From Embleya hyalina (GTDB lineage: Bacteria; Actinomycetota; Actinomycetes; Streptomycetales; Streptomycetaceae), in the NCBI RefSeq assembly GCF_003967355.1, contig NZ_BIFH01000017.1, positions 1-64,000 on the forward strand: a stretch of DNA of 64,000 nt, written 5' to 3'. The position numbers and the translations under genes are program-made. The notes beneath the pieces were generated by a model. It had not been told where the DNA came from, did no database searches, and saw nothing but the letters and a program-made list of their open reading frames with translations. This document shows, piece after piece, positions 13,982 to 23,416 of the stretch. Position 1 is the stretch's first letter. Each line of letters begins with the position of its first letter.

Positions 13982-15370
13982 TCATGGGGCGGGTGTGGGC
14001 GGTGTGTCCTTCCCGGGCGCCTCGTCGGGGGCCTTCGGGGAGGCCGCGGCGGGAGTCTCGGCGGGGCTGTCCGTCGAGGACTCGGCAACGGGTTCCGCAG
14101 CACCGTCCGCAGAGGTCTCGGCGGGAGCCTCGGCGGAGGTCTCCGCGACGGCCTCGGCGCCCTCCCCCGCGGCGACCGCGTCGGCCGGCGCCGGCTTCGC
14201 CAAAAGCACCGCCTCGCCCGCGCCGTCCTCCGTCGGCATGTTCTCCGGGAAGTGACAGGCCACCTGGTGCCGCGTGGTCAGCTCGGCCAGTGGCGGCTCC
14301 TGGGTCTTGCAGATGTCCTGCGCCTTCCAGCACCGGGTGTGGAAGCGGCACGCCGGCGGCGGGTCCATCGGGCTCGGTACGTCGCCCTTGAGCAGGATCC
14401 GGTCCCGGCTCTCGCGCCGGGCCGGGTCCGGCACGGGCACCGCCGACATCAGCGCCACCGTGTACGGGTGCTTCGGCGAGCTGTACAGATCCTCGCGGTC
14501 GGCGATCTCGACGATCTTGCCGAGGTACATCACCGCCACCCGGTCGCTGGTGTGCCGCACCACCGACAGGTCGTGCGCGATGATCAGGTAGGTCAGCCCG
14601 AACTCGCTCTGCAGGTCGTCGAGCAGGTTGACCACCTGCGCCTGGATCGACACGTCCAGCGCGGAGACCGGCTCGTCGGCGACCACCAGCTTGGGCCGCA
14701 GCGCGAGCGCGCGGGCGATGCCGATCCGCTGCCGCTGGCCGCCGGAGAACTCGTGCGGGTAGCGATTGTAGTGCTCGGGGCTGAGCCCGACCAGTTCCAG
14801 CAGCTCCTGGACGGCCTTCTTGACGCCGCCCTCGGGGGTGACCTTCTGCAACCGGAACGGCAGCCCGACGATGGTGCCGACGGTGTGCCTCGGGTTCAGC
14901 GAGGACTGCGGGTCCTGGAAGATCATCTGGAAGTCGCGTCGCAGCGGCCGCAGTTGCCCTCGGGACAGCCGGGTGAGGTCGCGCCCGCCGAACTCGATGG
15001 TGCCCTCGCTGGGCTCCAACAGGCGCATCACCATGCGTCCGGTGGTGGACTTGCCACAGCCGGACTCGCCGACCAGGCCCAGCGTCTCGCCCTCGCGGAT
15101 GTCGAAGTCGAGCCCGTCCACCGCCTTGACCGTGCCGGCCCGGCGCCGGGTCATCCCGGAGCGGATCGGAAAGTGTTTGCGCAGCCCGCGCACGCGCACC
15201 AGCACGTCTCCCGGCTCGCGTCGGGACGCGGCCTCCGGCTCGCCGGCCTGCGCAACGTTCACGTCGTCTCCCGCTCGGGCGCCCTCGGTCACTTCCGCGT
15301 TCCCGTTCCCGTTTCCATCCTGGTGACCAGTCACGTGCCCATCCGCTTTCCCGTTCGCCGTCCCGCTCAC
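13982..15370 (-). CDS. Oligopeptide/dipeptide ABC transporter ATP-binding subunit (DppF/OppF type)
   Basis: A 462-residue ATPase of a peptide importer. It has Walker [11 protein letters not shown]-loop [11 protein letters not shown], signature [15 protein letters not shown], Walker [12 protein letters not shown] and the switch His in [11 protein letters not shown]. The oligopeptide-type C-terminal extension follows, with Cys residues for an Fe-S cluster ([14 protein letters not shown]). The protein is long for the family (about 330): a 50-residue Gly/Asn/Asp-rich N-terminal tail and an 80-residue Ala/Glu/Pro tail with [12 protein letters not shown]-like repeats flank the core. The GTG at 15370 overlaps the upstream TGA (GTGA), so the two ATPase genes are translationally coupled. 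Confidence 0.93.
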   Translation of the reverse strand: MSGTANGKADGHVTGHQDGNGNGNAEVTEGARAGDDVNVAQAGEPEAASRREPGDVLVRVRGLRKHFPIRSGMTRRRAGTVKAVDGLDFDIREGETLGLVGESGCGKSTTGRMVMRLLEPSEGTIEFGGRDLTRLSRGQLRPLRRDFQMIFQDPQSSLNPRHTVGTIVGLPFRLQKVTPEGGVKKAVQELLELVGLSPEHYNRYPHEFSGGQRQRIGIARALALRPKLVVADEPVSALDVSIQAQVVNLLDDLQSEFGLTYLIIAHDLSVVRHTSDRVAVMYLGKIVEIADREDLYSSPKHPYTVALMSAVPVPDPARRESRDRILLKGDVPSPMDPPPACRFHTRCWKAQDICKTQEPPLAELTTRHQVACHFPENMPTEDGAGEAVLLAKPAPADAVAAGEGAEAVAETSAEAPAETSADGAAEPVAESSTDSPAETPAAASPKAPDEAPGKDTPPTPAP

Positions 15371-16467
15371 AGCCGCGGCCTGATGTCCTCGGTCCAGATC
15401 CGCTCGCGCTCCCCGGGATCGAGGTGACACGCGGTGCGGTGGCCCGGTTCGATCTCGAGCAGTTGCGGGACCTCGGTCTTCTCCCGCCCGTCGTTGCGGT
15501 CCGCGTACGGGCAGCGGGTGCGGAACGCACAGCCGGAGGGCAGCGAGATCAGGCTCGGCGGACTGCCCTTGATCGGCATCAGCCGTTCCTGGCGCGCCCG
15601 GTCGAGCCGGGTCAGCGAGCCCAGCAGGCCCCAGGTGTACGGGTGTCGGGGCTGTTCGAACAGGGTGCGCGCGGGGCCGTGCTCGACCGCCCGACCGGCG
15701 TACATCACCAGGACGTCGTCGGCGAGTTCGGCGACCACGCCCAGGTCGTGCGTGATCATCACCACGGCGGAGTTGAACTCCGCCTGCAGGTCCCGGATCA
15801 GGTCCAGTATCTGGGCCTGGACGGTGACGTCCAGAGCGGTGGTCGGCTCGTCCGCGATCAGCAGTTCGGGGTCGCAGCTGAGCGCCATCGCGATCATCGC
15901 GCGCTGGCGCATGCCGCCGGAGAACTGGTGCGGATAGTCGTCCACCCGCCGGTCCGGACGCGGGATGCCGACCCGCCCGAGCAGGTCGATCGCGTGCGCG
16001 CGGGCCTGCTTGGCGCTCACCTCGTTGTGCACCTGGTAGGCCTCGATGATCTGGTGGCCCACCGTGTAGAACGGGTGCATCGAGGACATCGGGTCCTGGA
16101 AGATCATCGCCATCCGGCGACCGCGCATCAACCGGACCTCTTCGGCGGTGGAGCGCACCAACTCCTTGCCGTCCAGCCAGATCTCGCCGCCGATCCGGGC
16201 GCTGGTGCCGCCGTGCAGGCCCATCACGGCCAGCGAGGTCACGCTCTTCCCGGAGCCGGACTCGCCGACGATGCCGAGCGTTCGGCCGCGTTGGAGCGCG
16301 AAGTTCACCCCGTCGACGCTGCGCACCAGGCCGTCGTCGGTGGGGAAGTGCACGGTGAGATCGCGTACTTCGAGGAAGTTCTCCGGCTCGGGCGGGGGCC
16401 CGGCCGGGGCGAGCTTGGGCAGTTCGGCCGCGGTGTCCCGCTTGCGGCGCGGTAGCAGTCGGGGCAT
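15367..16467 (-). CDS. Oligopeptide/dipeptide ABC transporter ATP-binding subunit (DppD/OppD type)
   Basis: A 366-residue ATPase: Walker [11 protein letters not shown]-loop [12 protein letters not shown], signature [15 protein letters not shown], Walker [12 protein letters not shown], switch His in [10 protein letters not shown]. The C-terminal oligopeptide-transporter extension has conserved cysteines ([16 protein letters not shown]). It pairs with the downstream DppF-like subunit as the ATPase heterodimer. Its ATG shares one base with the permease stop (TGATG), and its own stop overlaps the next start, so permease and ATPases form a tightly coupled block. Confidence 0.95.
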   Translation of the reverse strand: MPRLLPRRKRDTAAELPKLAPAGPPPEPENFLEVRDLTVHFPTDDGLVRSVDGVNFALQRGRTLGIVGESGSGKSVTSLAVMGLHGGTSARIGGEIWLDGKELVRSTAEEVRLMRGRRMAMIFQDPMSSMHPFYTVGHQIIEAYQVHNEVSAKQARAHAIDLLGRVGIPRPDRRVDDYPHQFSGGMRQRAMIAMALSCDPELLIADEPTTALDVTVQAQILDLIRDLQAEFNSAVVMITHDLGVVAELADDVLVMYAGRAVEHGPARTLFEQPRHPYTWGLLGSLTRLDRARQERLMPIKGSPPSLISLPSGCAFRTRCPYADRNDGREKTEVPQLLEIEPGHRTACHLDPGERERIWTEDIRPRL

Positions 16468-17474
16468 CAGGTCCTCACCCGGGGATCGACGACCGCGTAG
16501 AGCAGGTCCACGACGAGGTTGGCCAGGATCACGAAGATGGCGGCGATCATCGTCACGCCGAGCACTTCGGGCAGATCCTGCTGTCCGATCGCCTCGACGG
16601 CGAACTTGCCGACGCCGTTGAGGGAATAGACCTGTTCGGTCAGGATCGCGCCGCCCAGCAGCAGTCCGACGTCCATGCCGAAGATGGTCAGGATCGGGGT
16701 CAGCGCGGCGCGCAGCCCGTGTTTGACGATGACGTCGCGTTCGCGCAGGCCCTTGGCCCGCGCGGTGCGGATGTAGTCCTCGCTCATCGTCTCGAGCATG
16801 CCCGCCCGGGTGAGTCGGGCGTACAACGCCGCGTACAGGAACGCCAGGGTCAGCCAGGGCAACACCAGGTTCCAGGCCCAACTCGCCGGATTGTCCAGGA
16901 ACGGCACATAGTGCACGCCCTTGAAGATCGGCCATTGATAACTGAACAACGCCAGTGCCACCAGGCCGGTGAAGAACGGCGGCAGCGAGACGCCCGCCAG
17001 CGCGAAGCCCATCGAGAACCGGTCCCACAGGCTGCCGCGTTTGAGCGCCGAGATCACCCCGATCGACACCCCGGCGAGCAGCCAGATCACCGCGGCTCCC
17101 GCGGCCAGCGAGAGGGTGACCGGGATGCGGTCCTGCAGCCGTGGCCACACTTCCAGGTTGTTGCGGAAGGAGAAGCCCAGGCACGGCGGCGCACAGTGCA
17201 CCTTGCGGACACCGGTGTCGTAGTCCTTGCCGGCGACGATGCCCTTGACGAACCTTCCGTACTGGACGGGTACCGACTTGTCCAGGCCGAGGCTGTGCTT
17301 GACCTGTTCGATCGCGGCCGGGGTGGGCGACTTGCCGACGTAGCGCGCGGCGAGTTGGTCGCTTGTGGCGCCTCCCAGACGCGGAATCAGGAAGAAGATG
17401 GCGAAGACCGCCATGGTGACGATCAACAGGAGCACCACCGCTCCCGCCAGCCGCCTGAGCAGATAGAAAATCAT
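16467..17474 (-). CDS. Oligopeptide/dipeptide ABC transporter permease (DppB/OppB type)
   Basis: A 335-residue permease with six predicted helices. The N-terminal helix is [20 protein letters not shown]. The OppB N-terminal domain and the ABC-permease EAA loop follow ([20 protein letters not shown], then [10 protein letters not shown]). It carries an extended periplasmic loop between helices 1 and 2 containing two cysteines ([10 protein letters not shown]). It follows the binding-protein gene on the same strand across a strong stem-loop, which should lower its expression relative to the binding protein. Confidence 0.95.
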   Translation of the reverse strand: MIFYLLRRLAGAVVLLLIVTMAVFAIFFLIPRLGGATSDQLAARYVGKSPTPAAIEQVKHSLGLDKSVPVQYGRFVKGIVAGKDYDTGVRKVHCAPPCLGFSFRNNLEVWPRLQDRIPVTLSLAAGAAVIWLLAGVSIGVISALKRGSLWDRFSMGFALAGVSLPPFFTGLVALALFSYQWPIFKGVHYVPFLDNPASWAWNLVLPWLTLAFLYAALYARLTRAGMLETMSEDYIRTARAKGLRERDVIVKHGLRAALTPILTIFGMDVGLLLGGAILTEQVYSLNGVGKFAVEAIGQQDLPEVLGVTMIAAIFVILANLVVDLLYAVVDPRVRT

Positions 17475-17489
17475 GAGCCGGCGACCCGG

Positions 17490-17528
17490 TCCGGTGCGGG
17501 GAGCGGGATCACCGCTCCCCGCACCGGA
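17490..17528 (-). terminator. Perfect 17-bp stem-loop behind the binding-protein gene
   Basis: The arms 17490-17506 and 17512-17528 are exact reverse complements (TCCGGTGCGGGGAGCGG) around the 5-nt loop GATCA. The structure lies between the binding-protein stop (17577) and the permease start (17474). Such intercistronic stem-loops commonly cause partial termination or protect the upstream mRNA, giving an excess of the solute-binding protein. Confidence 0.8.
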
Positions 17529-17576
17529 ACTGACGGGCCTTCACCTCTCCTTCGGGCTACTGACCTCGTCGCAGGC

Positions 17577-19343
17577 TTACTGGATACCGATGTTGAGGTA
17601 GTCGTACATCCCGGAGTACGCGGGCGTGACGACCAGGTTGGTCACGTTCGACGGGCGGTACAGCAGCGACTTGGTCCAGCCGAACGGGACGATCACCGCC
17701 GACTCCATCACCTTCTGGTCCAGCTGCTGCCAGATGGCCGCGCTCTGCGCCGGGTCGATGGTCCGGGTGGCCTGGTCGATCAGACCGTTGACCGCCGGGT
17801 CGTTCAGCTCGGACAGGTTCGTGCCACCGGCGGGCTTGATCGCCCGGCCGTCCACGATCTGCTGGAAGAAGCCGAACTGGGTGGGGAAGTCGGGACCCCA
17901 CTGCATGAACATGATGCCGACCTTGTTCTCCGCCACCCACTTCGGGACGCCGGCGAACTGCGAGAAGTAGTCACCCGAGGGGTACTGCCGGATCTCGACC
18001 TTGATGCCGACCTTGGCGAGCGCGTTCTGCACCGACGTGGCGCCCGCGACCTCCTTGGGCCGGTTGGCGCGCGCGGTCAGCACGGTGCTGAAGCCGTCCG
18101 CCTTGCCGCACTGCTTGAGCTCGTCCTTGGCCTTGGCCACGTCACCGGTGTGCTTGGCCCCGTTGGGGTACATGTCGGTGACCTTGGAGCCGGCCAGCGT
18201 CGGCGGCATCAGGTTGGTCGCGATGTCGGAGCCGACCTCGCCACCCTGCGCGCGCTGCAGCTGCGACTTGTTGACCGCGTACTGCACGGCGCGCCGGCAG
18301 TGCACGTTGTCGAACGGCGGGGTCTTGGAGCTGACCGCCAGGTAGGCCAGCGCGCCGGAGATCGCGTCGTCCGCGTTGTCGGCGAGCTTCTTGTCCGTGA
18401 GGATCTTGTTCTGCGCGGCGGCCTGGACGCCGGTGCCGACCACGTCCAACTGCGCCGTGCCGGCGAAGAGTCGGTTGTCGACGTCGTTCGCGTCCTGCTT
18501 CTCGAGCAGTTCGATCCGGTCCGGCAGCGCCTTGCGCAGCGGGTCGGTCGCCTGGTCCCAGTTCGGGTTGCGGACCAGGTTCACCGCCTTGCCGGGCTCG
18601 TACTGGCCGTCGACCATGTACGCGCCGGAGGCGATGGGGTGCTTGACGTATTCCTTGCCGGTGTCCTTGGCGGGCGGGACCGGCGCGGTCTGCGGGAGCG
18701 CGGCGAGGTAGTTGAAGTCCGCGAACGGCTCCTTCATCTTGAAGACGATGGTGTAGTCGTCCGGCGTCTCGATCGCGTTCAGACCCAGCTTGTCCGGCGC
18801 GGAGTCCTTGTACGGGCCCTTGTAGGTGCCGTCGGGGTCCAGGTACTGGGCGAAGTAGCCCGGGCCGTTGGGCAGGATCTCCTTGTCGAAGGTCCGCTCG
18901 ACGGCGTACTTGACGTCCGACGCCTTGACCTCGGTGCCGTCCTCGTACTTGACGCCCTTGCGCAGGTGGTACGTCCAGGTCTTGCCGCCGTCGTCGGTCT
19001 TGCCCACGTCGGTGGCCAGGTCCGGCGCGAACTCGTAGCTCGCGTTGCCCGGGGCGGGCTTGAAGGTGAGCAGCGGACGCGCCATCAGGCGGGAGAAGTT
19101 CCACGCCGAGGCGTAGTACATGTCGCCCGGGTCGAGCGAGTCGAACTTGTCCGAGCTGACCAGCTTGAGCGTGCCACCCTTCTTGGTGGACTGGTTGACC
19201 ACTTCGGTGATCGCCTTGTTGCTCGGGCTGTACTTCTTCGAGCCGCCGCCACCACCGCCACACGCGGTGGCGGCCATCGCGGTGACAGCCACCATGCCGA
19301 TCAGCGCTTGGGTCCTGCGCCTGCGAGTTACCGGGTGTTTCAT
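17577..19343 (-). CDS. Oligopeptide ABC transporter substrate-binding lipoprotein (SBP family 5)
   Basis: A 588-residue extracellular lipoprotein. The signal peptide MKHPVTRRRRTQALIGMVAV ends in the lipobox-like ATAC followed by a Gly run, with the Cys near residue 28. The mature part carries the family 5 features: KLVSSDKFDSLDPGDMYYAS, TYHLRKGVKYEDGTEVKASD and the central CRRAVQYAVNKSQL. It captures peptides for the permease/ATPase complex encoded by its neighbours. The AGGAGG complement at about 19354-19360 precedes the ATG at 19343. The order permease C - binding protein - permease B - ATPase - ATPase is a variation on the usual binding-protein-first layout. Confidence 0.94.
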   Translation of the reverse strand: MKHPVTRRRRTQALIGMVAVTAMAATACGGGGGGSKKYSPSNKAITEVVNQSTKKGGTLKLVSSDKFDSLDPGDMYYASAWNFSRLMARPLLTFKPAPGNASYEFAPDLATDVGKTDDGGKTWTYHLRKGVKYEDGTEVKASDVKYAVERTFDKEILPNGPGYFAQYLDPDGTYKGPYKDSAPDKLGLNAIETPDDYTIVFKMKEPFADFNYLAALPQTAPVPPAKDTGKEYVKHPIASGAYMVDGQYEPGKAVNLVRNPNWDQATDPLRKALPDRIELLEKQDANDVDNRLFAGTAQLDVVGTGVQAAAQNKILTDKKLADNADDAISGALAYLAVSSKTPPFDNVHCRRAVQYAVNKSQLQRAQGGEVGSDIATNLMPPTLAGSKVTDMYPNGAKHTGDVAKAKDELKQCGKADGFSTVLTARANRPKEVAGATSVQNALAKVGIKVEIRQYPSGDYFSQFAGVPKWVAENKVGIMFMQWGPDFPTQFGFFQQIVDGRAIKPAGGTNLSELNDPAVNGLIDQATRTIDPAQSAAIWQQLDQKVMESAVIVPFGWTKSLLYRPSNVTNLVVTPAYSGMYDYLNIGIQ

Positions 19344-19380
19344 CGCTGGTCGTGCCTCCTCGTGGGGACTTGCGGGATAT

Positions 19381-20376
19381 TCAGCGGCTGCGCGGGTCGA
19401 GGGCGTCTCGAAGGCCGTCGCCGAGCAGGTTGAACGCGAGCACGGTGATGAAGATCGTGACTCCGGGGACGACCATGAACATCGGCGCGTCCTGGTACCG
19501 GGGGGTGGCCGCCGAGAGCATGCCACCCCACGAGGCGGTGGGTTCCTGAACGCCGACCCCCAGGTAGGAAAGGGCGGCCTCGAACAGGATGTTCGTCGGG
19601 ATCAGCAGCGTGGAGTAGACCAGGATCGGACCCACCAGGTTCGGCAGCAGCTCCTTGAAGATGATGTGCCGGTCGGTGGCCCCGAGGCTGCGCGCCGCCT
19701 CGACGAACTCGCGTTCGCGCAGGGAAAGCGTCTGGCCGCGCACGATGCGGGCTATGTACGGCCAGCTGAAGAACCCGATCACGAAGATCAGCACGGTGAT
19801 GCGGAGCGTGTCGCCGTGGAGGCCGAAGGCCTCGCCCTGGAGGCTGCTGCCGATGGCGATGGCGAACAGCAGCAGCGGGAAGGCCAGGAAGACGTCCATG
19901 GCGCGGCTGATCAGCCCGTCGACCCAGCCGCCGAAGTAGCCCGCCACGGTGCCCAGGACGACGCCGAGCACCACGGAGAGCAGGGTGGCGAGGAAGGCCA
20001 CCAGCATCGAGATGCGGGCGCCGTAGCAGATGCGGGAGAAGATGTCCCGGCCGTTGACCGGCTCCAGACCCAGCGGGTGATCCCAACTCGCGCCGCCGAA
20101 GCTGCCGGTGGGGATGTTCAACACCGGGTCGAGCAGGTCGTCGTGGTACTCGGTGGGTCCGCCGCCGATCACGTCGGTGATGAGCGGCGCGAAGATCGCG
20201 ACGAGCACCATGAAGATGATCACCACGCCACCGGCCATCGCGACCCTGTCGCGGCGGAATCGGGCCCACGCGATCTGACCGAGCGACCGACCCTCGATGC
20301 GTGCGCCGGCTGCGTCGGCGATCGCCTCGGGGTGCGCCTCTCGGGCCACACCGGTGGTCTCGATCGGTGCCGTCAT
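19381..20376 (-). CDS. Oligopeptide/dipeptide ABC transporter permease (DppC/OppC type)
   Basis: A 331-residue permease with the OppC N-terminal segment ([20 protein letters not shown]) and a second membrane domain with [20 protein letters not shown] as the EAA loop. The start at 20376 is chosen because GGGAGGG lies seven bases upstream. An ATG at 20397 in the same frame has no ribosome site. As the first gene of the minus-strand operon it precedes the binding protein by 37 bp. The periplasmic region near residue 75-95 ([18 protein letters not shown]) is the conserved LGTDxxGRD-like segment. Confidence 0.94.
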   Translation of the reverse strand: MTAPIETTGVAREAHPEAIADAAGARIEGRSLGQIAWARFRRDRVAMAGGVVIIFMVLVAIFAPLITDVIGGGPTEYHDDLLDPVLNIPTGSFGGASWDHPLGLEPVNGRDIFSRICYGARISMLVAFLATLLSVVLGVVLGTVAGYFGGWVDGLISRAMDVFLAFPLLLFAIAIGSSLQGEAFGLHGDTLRITVLIFVIGFFSWPYIARIVRGQTLSLREREFVEAARSLGATDRHIIFKELLPNLVGPILVYSTLLIPTNILFEAALSYLGVGVQEPTASWGGMLSAATPRYQDAPMFMVVPGVTIFITVLAFNLLGDGLRDALDPRSR

Positions 20377-20762
20377 GGATCGACCCTCCCCGCTCACGGA
20401 TGCGACGGCGGCTCGGGATCGCCGCGTCCCGTCGCCATACCCGGCATTGCGATCCCGATGATCTTCGGGATCTGTCGTCCGGGTGAGACTCCTCCGTGAC
20501 GCGGGTCACGAACAGGGGTGGAGGAATACCTTTACTGAACCGTGATTACGCAGACACGATTCACTGGTTGATCCGCGTAGATCGGTCACGAAATCACAAC
20601 AAGGCAGCGGTTGATGACGTAACGTCAGTTTTTTGGGGGCATCACTGCCTGTTGCCCCGGCTCGCCACGTTCCGCCGATCTTCGCTCACTGCGCGTGGTG
20701 TGTGCCCGCGTCGGCCGCGCGAACCACCGTGCGGGGCGGGCGGCTTCGTCGGGGCAAGTCGA
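20377..20762. promoter_or_regulatory. Control region upstream of the oligopeptide operon
   Basis: A 386-bp gene-free region. It holds GATCCCGA/TCGGGATC (20451-20458 and 20465-20472, perfect 8-bp inverted repeat), GTGAC/GTCAC (20496-20509) and the palindrome TGACGTAACGTCA at 20615-20627 next to a T6 run. The segment 20515-20640 is clearly more AT-rich than the rest, as expected for a promoter. No -35/-10 pair could be fixed with confidence. Confidence 0.5.
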
Positions 20763-21512
20763 TCATCGCCCGTGGCGGGCGGCCTCGTCGAGCATGTCGA
20801 TGCCGATGAACGGCCGGGTGTGCTCGCGCATCCACGCGGCGATCGGGTCGAAGGGGTCGTCGAGCGCGACCGAGGAGAGCGTCAGACCGGGCGGCGCGGC
20901 GGCCGACGCACGGGCCATCGCGTCGCGCATGCGCTGCATCGTGGCGGGCTGATTGTCCGTCAGGCGCAGCCCGATCACGAGGCGTTCGGGACCGACGGTG
21001 GGGCGTACCCAGGCCCGGTGGGCGGCGCGCACCACCTGGGTCTGGAACAGTTGACCGCCGAGCAGGGAGTAGAACGCCGGGTCCCACAGGGTGGGTTCGC
21101 CGACCTCCAGGGGGCCCGCCATCAGCCGGTCCAGGCCGCCGACGATGCGGCGCAGGTCGAGGTAGGGCACGCCGACGCCGCCGCCCTGGGCGTGCGGATT
21201 CAGCCACAGACCCCAGCGGTCGGTGTACAGCGAGGACGCGATCTCGGGGACCGGACAGATCTCGAACGAGCGATCCCAGCCACTGAGACGCAGCTGTTCC
21301 TCGGACGTGAACGCCGGGGCGTAGCGCCATCCGGCCACGTCCATGTTCCCGTACTGCGCGTCCGGGCTGCCGGGTTGCCCCTGCCACAACAACATCCATA
21401 CGGGCGCGCCGATGAGCGCCTGGAGCAACCGCTCGTAGGCGTCGTAGCGCCCGGGGGCCACCTGGCTCAACGCCTGCTCGACCTGGTTCACGACGTCCTC
21501 CCCGAACCCCAT
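20763..21512 (-). CDS. SseB-like (enhanced serine sensitivity) family protein, first copy
   Basis: A 249-residue cytosolic protein of the SseB type, with an N-terminal SseB domain (QALIGAPVWMLLWQG, then APAFTSEEQLRL) and a C-terminal domain ending DPIAAWMREHTRPFIGIDML. SseB-family genes sit next to glycine-cleavage genes in streptomycetes. The E. coli protein was named for serine sensitivity when overexpressed, but its biochemical activity is unknown. It is a diverged paralogue of the next gene upstream: both share the YxPxFxSEEExxRL segment and the xxxAxWMxxxTxPF end. No clear ribosome site precedes the ATG. Confidence 0.75.
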   Translation of the reverse strand: MGFGEDVVNQVEQALSQVAPGRYDAYERLLQALIGAPVWMLLWQGQPGSPDAQYGNMDVAGWRYAPAFTSEEQLRLSGWDRSFEICPVPEIASSLYTDRWGLWLNPHAQGGGVGVPYLDLRRIVGGLDRLMAGPLEVGEPTLWDPAFYSLLGGQLFQTQVVRAAHRAWVRPTVGPERLVIGLRLTDNQPATMQRMRDAMARASAAAPPGLTLSSVALDDPFDPIAAWMREHTRPFIGIDMLDEAARHGR

Positions 21513-21548
21513 GTTTTCGACACCGATGCCGGCCGCGGCCGGACGGGC

Positions 21549-22265
21549 TCAGCGCTGGTCGGCCCGCAGATAGAACGGCTGGGTCCGCTCCAGCATCCAG
21601 TCCCCCACAGGATCCTGCGCCACGTCCAGAAGCACCACGTTGACCGGCCACGGGCACGCGGCGCGGCCGAGGGCGCGCTCCAGGGCGCCGATCGCGGCCA
21701 GCCGGTCCTCCTCCTGCCAGCGGTCCAGTTCGACGCCGACGAACAGGACCGGCGGATCGGACTCGACCACGCCCAGGCCGCGCCGGGCGCTGAGCACCAC
21801 GGGAACGTGGATGAACTCGGCGGCGGCGGCGATCAGGAAGTCCATCGGCTCCTGGTCGGGCTCGTACAGCCGCACGCGCGCGCCGCGGCGGCCCGCGCCG
21901 GGCAGCCGGGCCAGTTCCAGCACGCCCGGAGGCGGGATCGGGATGCCCGCCTCGCCGCCCGGGTTGACCACGATGCCGATGTGCGGCGGCAGCCCTCGGG
22001 CGAACTCGCGCATCGGCGCCACGGTGCCCGCCATCGGCCCCGCGAGCCGGCGGAACTCCTCCTCCGAGGAGAACACCGGCACATACGGCCGACCGTCGAT
22101 CTCGGCGGTGGGCAGGGTCAGTTCGGTGTCGGCGGCGCTGCCCCCCTCGGGCAGCGGAACCCACACGTCCGCTTCGGCGAGGGCCTCGAACAGGGCCTCG
22201 GCCCGGGACGGGTCGCGCATCGCCGCGACGAGCGCGCTCTCCACGGGATTGGCCGGGAACGGCAT
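21549..22265 (-). CDS. SseB-like (enhanced serine sensitivity) family protein, second copy
   Basis: A 238-residue protein with the SseB N-terminal domain (DVWVPLPEGGSA, PYVPVFSSEEEFRRL, HIGIVVNPGGEAGIPIPPPG) and a C-terminal domain (PVLFVGVELDRWQEEDRL, WMLERTQPFYLR). GAGGAG precedes the ATG by about eight bases. It lies 36 bp upstream of the first copy on the same strand, so the pair arose by duplication and is probably co-transcribed. Position next to the gcv/glyA genes suggests a link to serine/glycine balance, but this is inference. Confidence 0.8.
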   Translation of the reverse strand: MPFPANPVESALVAAMRDPSRAEALFEALAEADVWVPLPEGGSAADTELTLPTAEIDGRPYVPVFSSEEEFRRLAGPMAGTVAPMREFARGLPPHIGIVVNPGGEAGIPIPPPGVLELARLPGAGRRGARVRLYEPDQEPMDFLIAAAAEFIHVPVVLSARRGLGVVESDPPVLFVGVELDRWQEEDRLAAIGALERALGRAACPWPVNVVLLDVAQDPVGDWMLERTQPFYLRADQR

Positions 22266-22295
22266 GGTGGTGCTCCTCTTGGTGTCCGGCGCAGT

Positions 22296-23027
22296 TTACG
22301 ACTTGTCCGCATCCCGCCGTCGGGACTGTCCGGGCAGGGGGTCTGCGAAAACGATCCGGCGCAGTTGCCGCGCGGCCGGGCGGTCGAGCAGTACGCACGA
22401 CGTGAAGCCGTCGGGGGCGGAGGCGAGCGCGGGTCCGGCGTCCAGCCACGGGGCGAGCCGGGCGAGCAGCGCGCGCCATTCCCGGTGGTGTCGGGCGAAC
22501 ACCGCGGTGGACACCCCGCGCCCGCGCGCACGTTGGCCGGAAAGCGCCTGATGGGCGGTGACGTCCAGGAGCAGCGCGTGTGCCGGGATGCCGCGCCGCC
22601 GGGCCGCGCGCACCAGTACCCGGCGCAGGATCGGATTGCGGCCGCTGTCGTGCACCACCACCGCACCGGGGCCGCGCAGCGCCCGGGCCACCTCGCCGTA
22701 GTGCGACAGCCGCACCAGCGGCCGGTAGGCCCGGTACGGCAGCCGCCCCACCCGGACCGCCCAGCGGGCCCGGACGAGATCGGCGTCCAGGACCGCGACC
22801 GCGGGCCCGGCGGCGACCACCCGGGCCAGGAGCGTGCTCTTGCCCGCGCCCGGCAGGCCGGTCACCACGAGCACGCACGAGGCCGGATAGGACAGCACGT
22901 CCACCCGCCGGCCCCCGTCCTGCTCCCCCGTACGATGCCGCTCCTCCCGCAGGTCGTGCACGGACCGGGGGATCAACATGCCGCCCGCCGCGGCGCCGGT
23001 ATGCGCCCCCGCCGAATCCGTCTCCAC
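22296..23027 (-). CDS. AAA/zeta-toxin-like P-loop ATPase
   Basis: A 243-residue protein with a Walker A motif GLPGAGKST about 45 residues from the N-terminus, followed by VAVLDADLVRARW (substrate/metal Asp) and the strand GAVVVHDSGRNPILRR. This architecture belongs to the small P-loop kinases (AAA_33 group). The phosphate acceptor is unknown. The GTG at 23027 is preceded by GGGGAGG at four bases; a longer frame extends to 23174 but is Arg/Gly-rich. It is 30 bp upstream of the SseB pair and divergent from the riboswitch-controlled gcvT gene. Confidence 0.78.
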   Translation of the reverse strand: METDSAGAHTGAAAGGMLIPRSVHDLREERHRTGEQDGGRRVDVLSYPASCVLVVTGLPGAGKSTLLARVVAAGPAVAVLDADLVRARWAVRVGRLPYRAYRPLVRLSHYGEVARALRGPGAVVVHDSGRNPILRRVLVRAARRRGIPAHALLLDVTAHQALSGQRARGRGVSTAVFARHHREWRALLARLAPWLDAGPALASAPDGFTSCVLLDRPAARQLRRIVFADPLPGQSRRRDADKS

Positions 23028-23214
23028 GAATCCTCCCCTGATGTCCGGAACCCACGTGCCCTGCGCATGGTGTCGCACCGAGGGCGCGAGCGGGCGCCGA
23101 CGCTCCCCGGGGCCGGCCGAGCGCTCCCGGCCGGGGCGAGCGGCTCCCCGGCCCCGGCGGGGGATTGACGGCACGCGCTAGCATGCCGGGCACAACCTCA
23201 TAACGGCCGTCGAC

Positions 23215-23416
23215 CCCACGCGGAAGAGTCCTCGCCATCGAGCGGGGCGCCGAAGGAGCAACTCCTCCCCGGAATCTCTCAGGCACCGATACCGCATGGG
23301 TCAGGCACTTCTGGAAAGCAGGCGCACCGTCGGTGCGGCTCACCCACGGTGCAAATCCCGGTCCGACGCGGTGGCGGCGGACGGGATGAAGCTCTCAGGT
23401 TCCGATGACAGAAGGG
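23215..23416 (+). ncRNA. Tandem glycine riboswitch (gcvT motif)
   Basis: Two adjacent glycine-aptamer-like segments precede gcvT. The first (about 23215-23319) has the consensus strings CGGAAGAGTCC, GGCGCCGAAGGAGCAA and AATCTCTCAGGCACCG, followed by GGGTCAGGCA. The second (about 23320-23416) is less canonical but keeps GGTGCAAATCCCGG and GAAGCTCTCAGGTTCCGATG, then ACAGA and GGGGAGG. The arrangement matches gcvT-motif riboswitches of streptomycetes, which raise glycine-cleavage expression when glycine binds. Boundaries are estimated from motifs, not from a covariance model. Confidence 0.9.

Noticed and set aside
23165-23184. TTGACG and TAGCAT as the gcvT promoter
   Set aside because: The hexamers are only 8 bp apart, too close for a sigma-70-type promoter. 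No better pair was found.
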